Assembly: GCF_900104115.1 (NCBI RefSeq)
Contig: NZ_FNJM01000002.1
Location: 372,001-436,000 of the forward strand
DNA length: 64,000 nucleotides
Reading direction: 5' to 3'
Source of the DNA: Clostridium gasigenes
GTDB taxonomy: Bacteria; Bacillota; Clostridia; Clostridiales; Clostridiaceae
How positions within the stretch are numbered: the first letter of the stretch is position 1; each line of letters starts with the position of its first letter. Below the pieces are notes generated by a model, which worked only from the letters and a program-made list of their open reading frames with translations, made no database searches and was not told the DNA's origin. The position numbers were made by a program, and so were the translations under genes. Of the stretch, positions 37,789-47,158 are shown in pieces.

Positions 37789-37815
37789 TTATCGTCATTT
37801 TTAATCATTACTTTA
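37789..37815 (-). promoter_or_regulatory. Sigma-D-like (flagellar/chemotaxis) promoter
   Basis: On the minus strand TAAA (37812-37815), 15 nt, GACGATAA (37789-37796). The B. subtilis sigma-D consensus is TAAA-N(14-16)-GCCGATAT. It drives a chemoreceptor, the expected target class. A sigma-A-like TATACT also lies close by (around 37783). Confidence 0.55.
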
Positions 37816-37998
37816 ATTATTGTTAAAAATATACTTTAATCATGGCTAAAAACGCACTTAATTTTAATACATATTGTGTTTTTTGTATTATATTAAGGTA
37901 TTTAGTTGTATTTTGAAAATAGCTAATAAGAATTCTTTTAGCTTGAAGTTAGTAACAAAGTTCATATAGGTCTGCTACTATCCTAAAAAACAACAAAT

Positions 37999-38038
37999 CA
38001 ATAAGACACATAGATACAATAATCTATGTGTCTTATTG
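37999..38038 (-). terminator. Intrinsic terminator after the ABC exporter
   Basis: CAATAAGACACATAGAT and ATCTATGTGTCTTATTG form a 17-bp stem with a 6-nt loop. Almost the same stem is used at 44281-44316. Confidence 0.8.
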
Positions 38039-38113
38039 ATTTATTCGCAATAGTTCCATCGCTATTTTTATTTATGCATATCGAAATAAATGCCTAATCA
38101 AATATTTCTACTA

Positions 38114-40669
38114 TTAATTCTCTTTTATTGCTTCAATTATATTATCTTTTTTAAGTCTTCTAAGCGGTATTAACGCTGATATATATCCTATTAATATAAC
38201 TGATATCATTGCAATAGCTATATATTTAAATGGAGGTACAAAGCCAAAGTCAATCATACCTGACATTTTCTTATAAAATAAATAGTAAAGACCAGTTCCT
38301 ACTGTTGATCCTATTACGCCTCCATAGAAACCAAATAATATACCTTCTAAAGTTATCATTTTTCTAAGTTCTCTATCTGTCATTCCTATTGCTTTTAATG
38401 CTGCTAGCTCTTTCCTTCTTAATATTATATTAGTAGCTACGGTGTTAACTATATTAATAGAACTTATTAATGCTATTACTATTATGAATCCCATTAATAA
38501 TATCACCATTTGAATGTTTGAGCTCTTTAATGTATTAGCCGCTGCTAGTTGGTTTGAATATCTTATCCCGGTATTTTTCTCTTCTATTTCCTTTAACTTA
38601 GCATCCACTACACTTTCTTCATTTTCATCATTTATTATTATCCCTAAGTTATTAATAAATACTTCTTCTTTAGAATTTTCATTATTAACTAGTATTCTAT
38701 CCTTAGCTTCCATTGGTGCTATAATTCTTAAATAAGTTTTACTTACTCCACCTGGGAATGGATGTACATCCACTATAGCTGCAATCTTTACCTTTACTAA
38801 ATCAGAAGTTTTATAATCCTCTTTTAGCCCAACTTCTTCCACTGTTGCCTTTCCTTCTGTTACATTTTCTTCTACTTGATATTTTATTGTATAATTACTA
38901 TTTATTAATATTTCATCCCCTACCTTTACATCAAGTAATGATTCGTTTATAATTCCCGCTTTAGTAAAGAACATATTATCTCTAGCAATTATTACTTCAT
39001 TAGCTTTTAAGTTTGAGATACTTCCTTCTTTTACATACTTTTTACTAGCTTCCAATTTATCTTTATCAAAGAAATTTATACTTGTTTTTATTAACTTATT
39101 TGGAATCCCTTCAAGCTTTGTATCTCTAATTTCTTCAAAGCCCTTAGCCTTCTCTGATATTTTATCTTCATTTACAATTGCCACCAAATTCAACGCTTTA
39201 TAATTTTTATAAATTTTTTCTACCTCTGGCATTTCGCTTACTTCTTCTATTATTTTATTATCTATGCCAATATCCATAACACCTTTTGAAGGTTGTGAAA
39301 AAATATTGAATTGAATATTATCTTCTTCTGTTGGTGGATCTGTAAACTTGTCAGCACTACCAATCAAAGCTGTGAATGTAACAAACAAAGTAACGCTTAT
39401 AGCCATAGAAATTGTAGTTATATAAAATCTTTTCCTATTTCTTTTCACATTTTTAATAGCCATTACTTTGTATATTTTAAATATCTTACTTAACCATTTT
39501 CCGCCCTTTTTATTTTTTTCCTTTGTTATTAAATTAGCAGTACTTATAGCTACTAATGGTGATATTCTACCTGCTGATCTTGCTGGTAGAAATGCTGATA
39601 TATATATTGATAAAAGTCCTATAACTGTACTCGCCCCTAATACTATTGGTGAAATAATTACTTTAAGATTGCTAAATTCACTACTTCCTGGCATTTTGGA
39701 AAATACAAATATAACTATATATAAAGCTAATACTCCAAAGAAAAGCCCTATTGGAATAGCTATAAGCGACATCACACTAGCTTCTCTAAGTACAAGCCTC
39801 ATAACTTGTTTCTTGGTTGTCCCAATAGCTCTTAACAGCCCAAATTGTCTCATTCTTTCTGATATACTTATATTAAATGAATTATAAATTACAAACACTG
39901 TTGCAAATACAACTATTCCAATTATTAAAAATGTCATAGTAAATAACGATTTGTTAATATTATTACTGTCCGATTCTCCTGTTAATCTTAGTACATCATT
40001 ATTAAGACTAACATTATCTATACCATAAGCTTCTTGAAATTCTTTTATAGCAATTTTCTTATCTACCTTTTCCTTAAACTTAACCCTTATAGTTGTATTT
40101 TCAGTAGGTTCAGTACTAAATCCAAAAGCTAATGCACTACCTCCTGCTTGTGAATACCCACTATTTTCTAAAATTCCTTTTAAAATATAATTATTACTAG
40201 CTCCATTTTCATCAGTTATTTTTATTTCTTCTCCAATATTTATAGGCTTATCTAAATATTTTAAAGCCCATTTTTCTATAGCTATTTCATTATTTTTTTC
40301 TGGCATAGTTCCCTCTATTAGCTTTGCAGGAATAAGTTTCGCACTATTTTTATCTATATTAGTTATTTTTATATATTTATCTTTTACAAAAGGACTCTCA
40401 CTGACTTCCTCCATTAAACCCGCTACCTCTACTTTAGGATTATTAGAAATTTTACTAATAGGGTTTTCCTTTGCATTCTTTATACTTATATGGAAATCTC
40501 CTTTTTGATTTTTGGCTTCCTCTATCATAGTATGTTGTATAGTTACCACAAAAGTTCCTATACAACATACTAATGCTACGGAAAGGATGATTCCTATCAT
40601 AGTTAAAATTGTTCTCTTTTTATTTTTCTTTAAATACCTTCCACTTAAGTTTTTATAATTATTTATCAA
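38114..40669 (-). CDS. FtsX-type ABC transporter permease (MacB/BceB class)
   Basis: 851 residues. Two FtsX domains: an N-terminal helix (about 18-38), helices at about 245-370 with ERMRQFGLLRAIGTTKKQV, another single helix near 412-432, and the last group at about 720-845 with RRKELAALKAIGMTDRELR. Two large extracytoplasmic regions lie between (about 45-240 and 440-715). By family it handles peptides, lipids or antibiotics at the membrane rather than nutrient uptake. Coupled to the ATPase gene 12 nt upstream. Confidence 0.9.
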   Translation of the reverse strand: MINNYKNLSGRYLKKNKKRTILTMIGIILSVALVCCIGTFVVTIQHTMIEEAKNQKGDFHISIKNAKENPISKISNNPKVEVAGLMEEVSESPFVKDKYIKITNIDKNSAKLIPAKLIEGTMPEKNNEIAIEKWALKYLDKPINIGEEIKITDENGASNNYILKGILENSGYSQAGGSALAFGFSTEPTENTTIRVKFKEKVDKKIAIKEFQEAYGIDNVSLNNDVLRLTGESDSNNINKSLFTMTFLIIGIVVFATVFVIYNSFNISISERMRQFGLLRAIGTTKKQVMRLVLREASVMSLIAIPIGLFFGVLALYIVIFVFSKMPGSSEFSNLKVIISPIVLGASTVIGLLSIYISAFLPARSAGRISPLVAISTANLITKEKNKKGGKWLSKIFKIYKVMAIKNVKRNRKRFYITTISMAISVTLFVTFTALIGSADKFTDPPTEEDNIQFNIFSQPSKGVMDIGIDNKIIEEVSEMPEVEKIYKNYKALNLVAIVNEDKISEKAKGFEEIRDTKLEGIPNKLIKTSINFFDKDKLEASKKYVKEGSISNLKANEVIIARDNMFFTKAGIINESLLDVKVGDEILINSNYTIKYQVEENVTEGKATVEEVGLKEDYKTSDLVKVKIAAIVDVHPFPGGVSKTYLRIIAPMEAKDRILVNNENSKEEVFINNLGIIINDENEESVVDAKLKEIEEKNTGIRYSNQLAAANTLKSSNIQMVILLMGFIIVIALISSINIVNTVATNIILRRKELAALKAIGMTDRELRKMITLEGILFGFYGGVIGSTVGTGLYYLFYKKMSGMIDFGFVPPFKYIAIAMISVILIGYISALIPLRRLKKDNIIEAIKEN

Positions 40670-40681
40670 CCCATTCCCCTC

Positions 40682-41362
40682 CTATCCCATATATTTATCG
40701 CTTAATATTTTACCATCAGATATAGTAATTACTCGCTCAGCTTGCTCTGCCACTTTTATATCATGTGTTATTAATATTAAAGTTTGATTATACTTTTTAG
40801 CCGTTATCTTTAAAAGTTCTACAACCGCCCTAGAATTTTTACTATCAAGATTTCCTGTAGGCTCATCTGCAAGTATTATAGATGGTTTATTTATAAGTGC
40901 TCTTGCAATAGATACCCTTTGTTGTTCTCCTCCTGATAATTCTGATGGAAGGTGATTTTTTCTATGCTCTAATCCAAGCATACTTATTATATCTGCTAAA
41001 TAAGTTTTATCAACCTTTTCATTATCTAAAAGAGATGGCAGTGCTATGTTCTCTTCCACATCTAAAACAGGAATTAAATTAAAGAACTGAAATATGAAAC
41101 CTATATTTCTTCTTCTAAATATACTTATCTGATTTTCATTTAACTTATAAATTCTATCTCCACCGATAGTTACACTACCTTCTGTTGGTCTATCAAGCCC
41201 ACCAATTGAATGAAGCAATGTAGATTTACCTGAGCCTGAAGCTCCTACTATAGCCACAAATTCTCCCTTATTAACTGAAAAGCTTACATCATCTAAAGCA
41301 CTAACTTTATTATCTCCCTTACCATATATTTTTTTCAAACCTTCTACCTTTAATATTTCCAT
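40682..41362 (-). CDS. ABC transporter ATPase (LolD/MacB/BceA class)
   Basis: About 227 residues from the chosen ATG at 41360-41362, which has GGGG at a good distance. An earlier ATG at 41369-41371 would put the site directly on the codon. Walker A is GASGSGKST, the signature LSGGEQQRVSIARAL, Walker B IILADEPTGNLDS, and the H-loop ITHD. Partner of the FtsX permease. Together with the two-component genes upstream it resembles an antimicrobial-peptide resistance or envelope-stress module. Confidence 0.93.
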   Translation of the reverse strand: MEILKVEGLKKIYGKGDNKVSALDDVSFSVNKGEFVAIVGASGSGKSTLLHSIGGLDRPTEGSVTIGGDRIYKLNENQISIFRRRNIGFIFQFFNLIPVLDVEENIALPSLLDNEKVDKTYLADIISMLGLEHRKNHLPSELSGGEQQRVSIARALINKPSIILADEPTGNLDSKNSRAVVELLKITAKKYNQTLILITHDIKVAEQAERVITISDGKILSDKYMG

Positions 41363-41496
41363 ATTTATCATCCCCTATTTAAAATTTGTTCTTATATATC
41401 AATTTCTTATTTTCTTAAAGCTTATATCGTTTCTACAATTCATATTATATAATTTATAACCGTAGTTAACCATTACTCTATCCTTACAAAAACATA

Positions 41497-41508
41497 TGTA
41501 ATCTTACA
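41497..41508. promoter_or_regulatory. Candidate operator of the ABC exporter
   Basis: The inverted repeat TGTAAtcTTACA lies about 130 bp before the ATPase start. A further TTACA copy is at 41484-41488. Similar TNACA/TGTAA elements are bound by BceR-like regulators. Weak evidence only. Confidence 0.3.
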
Positions 41509-41540
41509 GTTTAGTCATAATAAAGATTTTAGGCATAGTT

Positions 41541-41572
41541 AAAAGACAGCCCACTATGCTGAGCTGTCTTTT
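41541..41572 (-). terminator. Intrinsic terminator after the histidine kinase gene
   Basis: AAAAGACAGC (41541-41550) and GCTGTCTTTT (41563-41572) with a 12-nt loop. It separates the two-component operon from the ABC exporter operon. Confidence 0.8.
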
Positions 41573-41590
41573 GACCATGTCTAATTTTAA

Positions 41591-42829
41591 CTATTCATTT
41601 AATCCTTTTACTAAAACTATACAAAATTCCGTTCCCTCGTTCATTTGGCTATTTACGTCTATGAACCCGCCATGAGCTTCTATAATAGATTTACTAAGTG
41701 CTAATCCTATCCCCACAGAATCCTTTTTTCCACCTTTATAAAATCTCTTAAAAATATTAGGCAAGTCTTTCTCACTTATGCCTACCCCATTATCTCTTAT
41801 AATTATTTTTGTTGTTATTGGATTATCTTCAATCTCAATTAAAACCTGCCCTCCACTTGAATGTTCTATTGCATTTTTTATAATATTTATCAGAGCTTCA
41901 CTTATCCATTCATTATCATATCTAGCTTTTATATCTATATTTAAAGGAATAAATTCTAATTTCACCATATTCCTAATTGCCATATTTTCTAAAATATTAA
42001 GACTTTCTTCTATTGTTGAATTTAAATTATTCTCCTTAATATTGAAAGTAATAGCTCTAGCATCTACTTTTGCAAGCTTTAAAAGACTTTTAATAAGCCA
42101 TTCCATCCTATTAAGTTGTGTTCTACTATTTACTAGGAACTTTTCTCTATTTTCCTCAGTTATATTTTTTTTACTTAAAATATCATTAAATACTACTAGT
42201 GAAGCTAATGGAGTATTTAGTTGATGGGAAATATCTGATAATAAATTTACTAAAAACTCTTTTTCTTTATTTAAATCACCTATTTGTGTTTTAATTGTTT
42301 TTCTCATTTCCTTAGATTTATGAGCGAGTTTTGCAAAATCTCCCTCTACATGTTCATAGATTTCAACCTGATAATTTTCTTCTAAAATAGAATTTGATAC
42401 CTTAGTCAAATTTCTAATTTTATCAAATATCTTTCTCCACTCTATATAATTTAAAATTAATAAACTTAAAGAAAATATTATAACTAATATTGATACAAGT
42501 TTTCTAGTTTTATAAAATGATTTATTTAATCCTTCTACAAAATCTATTTCTAAATTTTCTGAGTATCCATACTCCTTTAATATACTTTTCCCTAAATCAA
42601 GTTCTTCCTTCGTTGGATTTTTAAAACTAAGTTTTAAAAGTTCTTCTGATAATTCTGGATGACTATTAGCTATTACACCTATTAAAGCGCTCTTACTTTC
42701 AATATAATTATTTTTTACATTGTTGAAGCTAAAGCTTAACCCTATATTTATAAAAGCTAAAAGTAATATTTCTATTCCTATTAATACTAAAGCACTTTTC
42801 TTAAGTTCAGGGTTAATAAAATTCTTCAT
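41591..42829 (-). CDS. Sensor histidine kinase (two transmembrane helices)
   Basis: 412 residues. Helices at about 13-33 and 110-130 enclose a short extracytoplasmic part of about 75 residues. The phosphoacceptor His is in SDISHQLNTPLASLVVFND (about 196-214); N-box is NIIKNAIEHSSGG, G1 is RDNGVGISEKDL, G2 is GIGLALSKSIIEAHGG. It follows the regulator gene by 22 nt. Likely senses envelope stress or a peptide and controls the ABC exporter downstream. Confidence 0.92.
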   Translation of the reverse strand: MKNFINPELKKSALVLIGIEILLLAFINIGLSFSFNNVKNNYIESKSALIGVIANSHPELSEELLKLSFKNPTKEELDLGKSILKEYGYSENLEIDFVEGLNKSFYKTRKLVSILVIIFSLSLLILNYIEWRKIFDKIRNLTKVSNSILEENYQVEIYEHVEGDFAKLAHKSKEMRKTIKTQIGDLNKEKEFLVNLLSDISHQLNTPLASLVVFNDILSKKNITEENREKFLVNSRTQLNRMEWLIKSLLKLAKVDARAITFNIKENNLNSTIEESLNILENMAIRNMVKLEFIPLNIDIKARYDNEWISEALINIIKNAIEHSSGGQVLIEIEDNPITTKIIIRDNGVGISEKDLPNIFKRFYKGGKKDSVGIGLALSKSIIEAHGGFIDVNSQMNEGTEFCIVLVKGLNE

Positions 42830-42851
42830 AAAAAAGCCCTCACTTCAAATA

Positions 42852-43544
42852 TTATTTTTCTACAACCATATCCCATTTATAACCTAATCCCCTTTTAGTT
42901 ATTATGTATTTTGGACTACTTCTTTCATCCTCTAACTTTTCTCTTAATCTTTTCACATAAACAGACAGGGTATTTTCATCCACATAAGCACCCTCCCCTT
43001 CAAAAATCTCATTTAATAATTTTTCCTTTGATAATACTTCCTTAGCATTATTAATAAATATTAATAATAATCTATACTCTTGAGCTGTTAAATTAATTTT
43101 CTCACCTTTTTTCATAATTTCCGCTGTTGAGGTGTTAATCTCTATATCCCCACTTTTAAACAGTTTACTTTCCACTACAGCTTTCTTACTTCTCCTAATA
43201 ACAGCTTTTATCCTAGATAATAGTTCTCTAACTCTAAAAGGCTTGGTTATATAATCATCTCCACCCATATCTAGGCCTAAAACTACATTAACCTCTTCAT
43301 CTAATGCAGTTAGAAATATAACAGGAACTTCACTTTTACTTTTTATATATTTACAAATCTCATATCCTGTACCATCTGGTAAATTAATATCTAATAATAC
43401 CAAATCAAATATTCCATCTTCAAAAATACACTTACCTTCTTCCACTGTTCCTCCCCTTAAAACCTGGTACCCTTCCTCCATCAATGAATATTCTATTCCT
43501 AATGCTAATGATTCGTCATCTTCTATTAATAAAATTCTCCCCAT
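42852..43544 (-). CDS. OmpR/VanR-family response regulator
   Basis: 230 residues. Receiver with the acidic LIEDDES, phosphoacceptor Asp in LVLLDINLPDGTGY (about 49-62), Thr in FLTALDEEV, and Lys in YITKPFRVREL. C-terminal winged helix (about 130-226) with ENTLSVYVKRLREKLE and ITKRGLGYKW. Pairs with the kinase coded just downstream. Confidence 0.94.
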   Translation of the reverse strand: MGRILLIEDDESLALGIEYSLMEEGYQVLRGGTVEEGKCIFEDGIFDLVLLDINLPDGTGYEICKYIKSKSEVPVIFLTALDEEVNVVLGLDMGGDDYITKPFRVRELLSRIKAVIRRSKKAVVESKLFKSGDIEINTSTAEIMKKGEKINLTAQEYRLLLIFINNAKEVLSKEKLLNEIFEGEGAYVDENTLSVYVKRLREKLEDERSSPKYIITKRGLGYKWDMVVEK

Positions 43545-43763
43545 ATTATCCTCCTAATGAACTTTTAAATTATTATTTTAATATTTGAAACAATATCTAT
43601 ATTGAATTTTACCACAATAAGAACTTTTTGGTTATATATGTAACTATTTTTTGATCTATTTTTTCCATAATAAAAACAAGGCTTGTAAAAACACATTAAG
43701 TGGCGCATCCTATATATTATGATAGATACAATTTAAAAATATTTTCATTGAGGAGCGATGCAT

Positions 43764-44273
43764 ATGTTTAGTTTTATTCTTATTTTTCTTGCTAAGATAG
43801 TTGAGGTTTCTTTATCAACAGTTAGAATGGTACTAATAACTAGAGGTGAAAAACTTTATGGTGCTATTATTGGTTTTTTTGAAGTTATTATATGGCTCTA
43901 TTTAATTACTACAGTACTTGTTAACATAAATGAAGAACCTTTTAAGATAATTGCTTATGCCTTAGGGTTTGCTTGTGGAAATTATATAGGTTGTATTTTA
44001 GAAGAAAAGCTGGCACTAGGATTAATCACGCTACATATAATAGTATCTGAAAAAGATGGTAAAACATTAGCCGAAATATTGAGAGCAGAAAATGTAGGCG
44101 TTACTATTGTTGATGGGGAAGGTTTAAAAGAAAGTAAAAAAATGCTTATATTACATGTTAAAAGAAAAAGAAAATCTCACATGTTACAAATAATACAAAA
44201 TTCCAATATAAATTCTGTGATTTCCCTAATGGATACAAAATCCATATATGGCGGTTATGGTATTAGAAAATAA
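43764..44273 (+). CDS. UPF0316 membrane protein (DUF5698/DUF2179)
   Basis: 169 residues from the ATG at 43764, which lies 8 nt after GAGGAG; an ATG at 43758 (adding Met-His) is only 2 nt from that site. Three membrane helices at about 2-20, 32-52 and 58-80 with the family run EVSLSTVRMVLITRG, then GFACGNYIGCILEEKLALG and a cytoplasmic DUF2179-like domain of about 80 residues (ILRAENVGVTIVDGEGL). Function of the family is unknown. Monocistronic, with its own terminator. Confidence 0.9.
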   Translation: MFSFILIFLAKIVEVSLSTVRMVLITRGEKLYGAIIGFFEVIIWLYLITTVLVNINEEPFKIIAYALGFACGNYIGCILEEKLALGLITLHIIVSEKDGKTLAEILRAENVGVTIVDGEGLKESKKMLILHVKRKRKSHMLQIIQNSNINSVISLMDTKSIYGGYGIRK

Positions 44274-44280
44274 AATATCA

Positions 44281-44316
44281 AATAAGACACATAGATAAAA
44301 TACTCTATGTGTCTCA
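44281..44316 (+). terminator. Intrinsic terminator after the UPF0316 gene
   Basis: AAGACACATAGA and TCTATGTGTCT pair; ATTTTTT follows on the plus strand after a few bases. The stem is nearly the same as the terminator at 37999-38038. Confidence 0.75.
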
Positions 44317-44391
44317 AATAATTTTTTACTCAGTTCCACTTAATGTGTTCACTATTTTATATTAATGGCGTTGATAGAATATAACACCACT

Positions 44392-46347
44392 TTATCTTTT
44401 CTCATTTATTAAGCCCTTTCTATACGCTCTAAGTAATAACTTCAAATCTTTAATCTGATTTTTCAGTTCTTTTCCTACATCAGTATCTCCAACTTTTTTC
44501 CTATCTAATTTTTCTACTATTTCCATTGAGGATACTCTATCTATTTCCTTCTTAAATGTATCTTCAATTGATTTAAATGGCTGATGGGATATAAGTTGTA
44601 ATCCATAGGAATTGTAAATCAATGTGTATCCAGCTAAACCTGTTTGATTTCTATAAGCCTTTGAAAAGCCGCCATCTATAACTATTAGTTTTCCGTTACA
44701 CTTTATTGGATTTTCACCCAATTTACTTTTTACAGGAACATGTCCATTTATTATTCTAGATTCTGATTGATTTAAGCCAAATTCATTGAAAATCAAATTA
44801 CACATTTCTTCACAATCTCTAAAATCATAATATGAATTTTTCTTCTCTACATGTGTAGCCTTATCTTTTATAAAATATCTCTCAAAGGTTGCCATATCTT
44901 CTTTACCAAAAAGAGAAGAGCACTCCCCTGTCCATAAATACCACATTATATCCATTCCATACAATTTTTCCAAACTACCTCTATTATTAAAATATCCCTC
45001 TCTTGCTAATGACTCAAACTTATCTAAAAGTTTTTTACCTTTATATTCTTTTCCATCAAGAGTTATACTTTTAAAAGTTTTATCTTTATTTAGTGGAATA
45101 CATCCATGAAATAAAAGATTAGAATTATAAGCTAAATATATACTTCCCTTATTAAATATAAATGCTATATGTTTTTGCAATTTATCACTATTTATAAATA
45201 AAATTTGAAGTTTATCTATCAACTTTTTCTCTTCACTTGTAAGCTTAAATGGTTTTGTAGAATTTATAGTTGGAAACTCTTTATCGCTAAGTTCATAAGT
45301 AACACCATTTAAATCTATTGTTCCATTAGTATAATTTATCTTGTCTAAAAGTAATCTATGGTTCATCTTAAATTCTGGCCTTCGTATTATTATCTCATAT
45401 TCAAGTTTAAATTGAATAATTGTTATAGCTTTATGCATTTTAGAAATAAGTTCAGTTTCATAGTTATTATTATCAATACTTTTAGGCATAAACTCACTAC
45501 AACTATCATTTTTATAATATTTAAGTGCAAAATTTGCTAGAGGCAATAAGCTTATACCATATATATCTTCAATTACATCTAAATTTGAGTACCTAGCTGC
45601 TATTCTTAAAACATTTGCTATACAAGCAGTATTTCCTGAAGCAGCCCCCATCCATAGAATATCATGATTCCCCCATTGTATATCCACCGAATGATAGTCT
45701 ATAAGTGTATCAACTATTATATCAGGTCTTGGTCCTCTATCATATATATCTCCAATTATATGCAACCTATCTATAACCAATCTTTGAATTAGATTTGATA
45801 AGGCTATTATAAATTCTTTTGATCTATCAATTTCTATAATAGTATTTATTATCTTATCATAATAACCATGCTTATCATTATCATCAGCATCCTCATGCAA
45901 TAGTTCTTCTATAATATAACTAAAATCTTTTGGAAGTGCTTTCCTTACCTTTGATCTTGTATATTTAGATGATACTTTTCTGCATAGTTCAATTAACCTA
46001 TATAGATTAATTTTATACCAAGACTTCATATCAGTCTCTTCTTTTAAAACTTTCTCCAATTTTTGCTCTGGATAATAAACTAATGTAGCTAAGCTTTTCT
46101 TCTCACAATCCATTAGTGAATTACCAAAAACCTCTTCAATTTTTACTTTAATTGCACCAGATCCATTTTTTAAAATGTGAACAAAGGGCTCATATTCACC
46201 GTGAATATCTGCTAAAAAATGTTCTGTTCCCTTAGGTAAATTTAAAATTGCTTCTAAATTAATTATTTCCGTAGCTGCTTTAGCTATAGTTGAGTATTCC
46301 TTAGATAGCAGTTTTAAGTACTTTATATCTTCATCACAATTATCCAT
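44392..46347 (-). CDS. fbp: Fructose-1,6-bisphosphatase, class III
   Basis: 651 residues, the size of the Firmicute class III enzyme. Metallophosphatase motifs: [10 protein letters not shown] (about 42-51), [23 protein letters not shown], and INGHVPVK with a following [11 protein letters not shown]. It dephosphorylates fructose-1,6-bisphosphate in gluconeogenesis. Single gene between a hairpin region and the activase operon. Confidence 0.95.
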   Translation of the reverse strand: MDNCDEDIKYLKLLSKEYSTIAKAATEIINLEAILNLPKGTEHFLADIHGEYEPFVHILKNGSGAIKVKIEEVFGNSLMDCEKKSLATLVYYPEQKLEKVLKEETDMKSWYKINLYRLIELCRKVSSKYTRSKVRKALPKDFSYIIEELLHEDADDNDKHGYYDKIINTIIEIDRSKEFIIALSNLIQRLVIDRLHIIGDIYDRGPRPDIIVDTLIDYHSVDIQWGNHDILWMGAASGNTACIANVLRIAARYSNLDVIEDIYGISLLPLANFALKYYKNDSCSEFMPKSIDNNNYETELISKMHKAITIIQFKLEYEIIIRRPEFKMNHRLLLDKINYTNGTIDLNGVTYELSDKEFPTINSTKPFKLTSEEKKLIDKLQILFINSDKLQKHIAFIFNKGSIYLAYNSNLLFHGCIPLNKDKTFKSITLDGKEYKGKKLLDKFESLAREGYFNNRGSLEKLYGMDIMWYLWTGECSSLFGKEDMATFERYFIKDKATHVEKKNSYYDFRDCEEMCNLIFNEFGLNQSESRIINGHVPVKSKLGENPIKCNGKLIVIDGGFSKAYRNQTGLAGYTLIYNSYGLQLISHQPFKSIEDTFKKEIDRVSSMEIVEKLDRKKVGDTDVGKELKNQIKDLKLLLRAYRKGLINEKR

Positions 46348-46402
46348 AACAGCCTCCTTTTGTAATCAAAAATATTTATGTGCATTACTTATTTTACAGC
46401 TT

Positions 46403-47149
46403 TTATTTTTGTCCAATTATAGCTGCGCCCAAAGCCCCTGCATATTGTGATAGATTTGATGATTTAATTGGATGACCTAGATAATCCTCTAAATATTTTT
46501 TAAACTCACAAGATGTACTTACTCCTCCTGTAAAGAAAATGTCTTCTTCAACATTTAATTTAGAGACAAAATTAGCAGTTCGTTTAGCAATAGAATGAAG
46601 CACCCCACAGAGGATTTCCTCTCTTGACACTTCCTTTGCAATTAAACTAATAACTTCCGATTCTGCAAATACTGTACACATACTAGAAATAGGATGTCCC
46701 TTTGCATCTTTTACTAATTCATCAATATTACTTATATCAGCTTCAAGAATCCTTACAATAACCTCTAAAAATCTACCTGTACCTGCAGCACATTTATCAT
46801 TCATTAAAAAATCAATTATATTTCCATCTCTATCTAATTTTATAGCCTTGCTATCCTGGCCTCCAATATCTATTACAGTTCTTACATTTTCACAAAGATA
46901 TTTAGCTCCTATACCATGGCAAGTTATTTCTGTAACTTTCTTATTTGCAAAGTCTGCTAGTTCTCTACCATAACCTGTAACAACTAAAGTAGGTTTCTCT
47001 TCTACTCCCTCACATAAATTTTCATATACTCCAAGAATAGTTTCTCTAGGCTTTACAGAAGTTTTTACAATTATTTTTCTAACTATTTCCCCGTTAAATA
47101 GAATTCCTTTAGTAGTTGTGGAACCTGAATCAATCCCTATTGAATACAT
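46403..47149 (-). CDS. ATP-dependent activator (BadF/BcrA/HgdC family; DccA/YjiL-like)
   Basis: 248 residues, ASKHA fold: GIDSGSTTTKGILF (4-17), VVTGYGREL, VIDIGGQDSKAIKL, and the helix-cluster-helix Cys in DKCAAGTGRFLE (about 118-129), with the second cluster Cys in SSMCTVFAESEVISL. The [4Fe-4S] cluster bridges two subunits and ATP hydrolysis drives a low-potential electron into the partner. Starts 9 nt after the dehydratase-like gene. Confidence 0.9.
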   Translation of the reverse strand: MYSIGIDSGSTTTKGILFNGEIVRKIIVKTSVKPRETILGVYENLCEGVEEKPTLVVTGYGRELADFANKKVTEITCHGIGAKYLCENVRTVIDIGGQDSKAIKLDRDGNIIDFLMNDKCAAGTGRFLEVIVRILEADISNIDELVKDAKGHPISSMCTVFAESEVISLIAKEVSREEILCGVLHSIAKRTANFVSKLNVEEDIFFTGGVSTSCEFKKYLEDYLGHPIKSSNLSQYAGALGAAIIGQK

Positions 47150-47158
47150 ATTTTTTAC

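Larger units (their letters stand above)
43690..44349. repeat. Fourteen-base inverted repeat flanking the plus-strand UPF0316 gene
   Basis: AACACATTAAGTGG at 43690-43703 and its exact reverse complement at 44336-44349. The 632 bp between them hold only the UPF0316 gene, its promoter region and its terminator, and this is the only full-length gene on the plus strand in the window. No recombinase gene is near. Confidence 0.5.
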
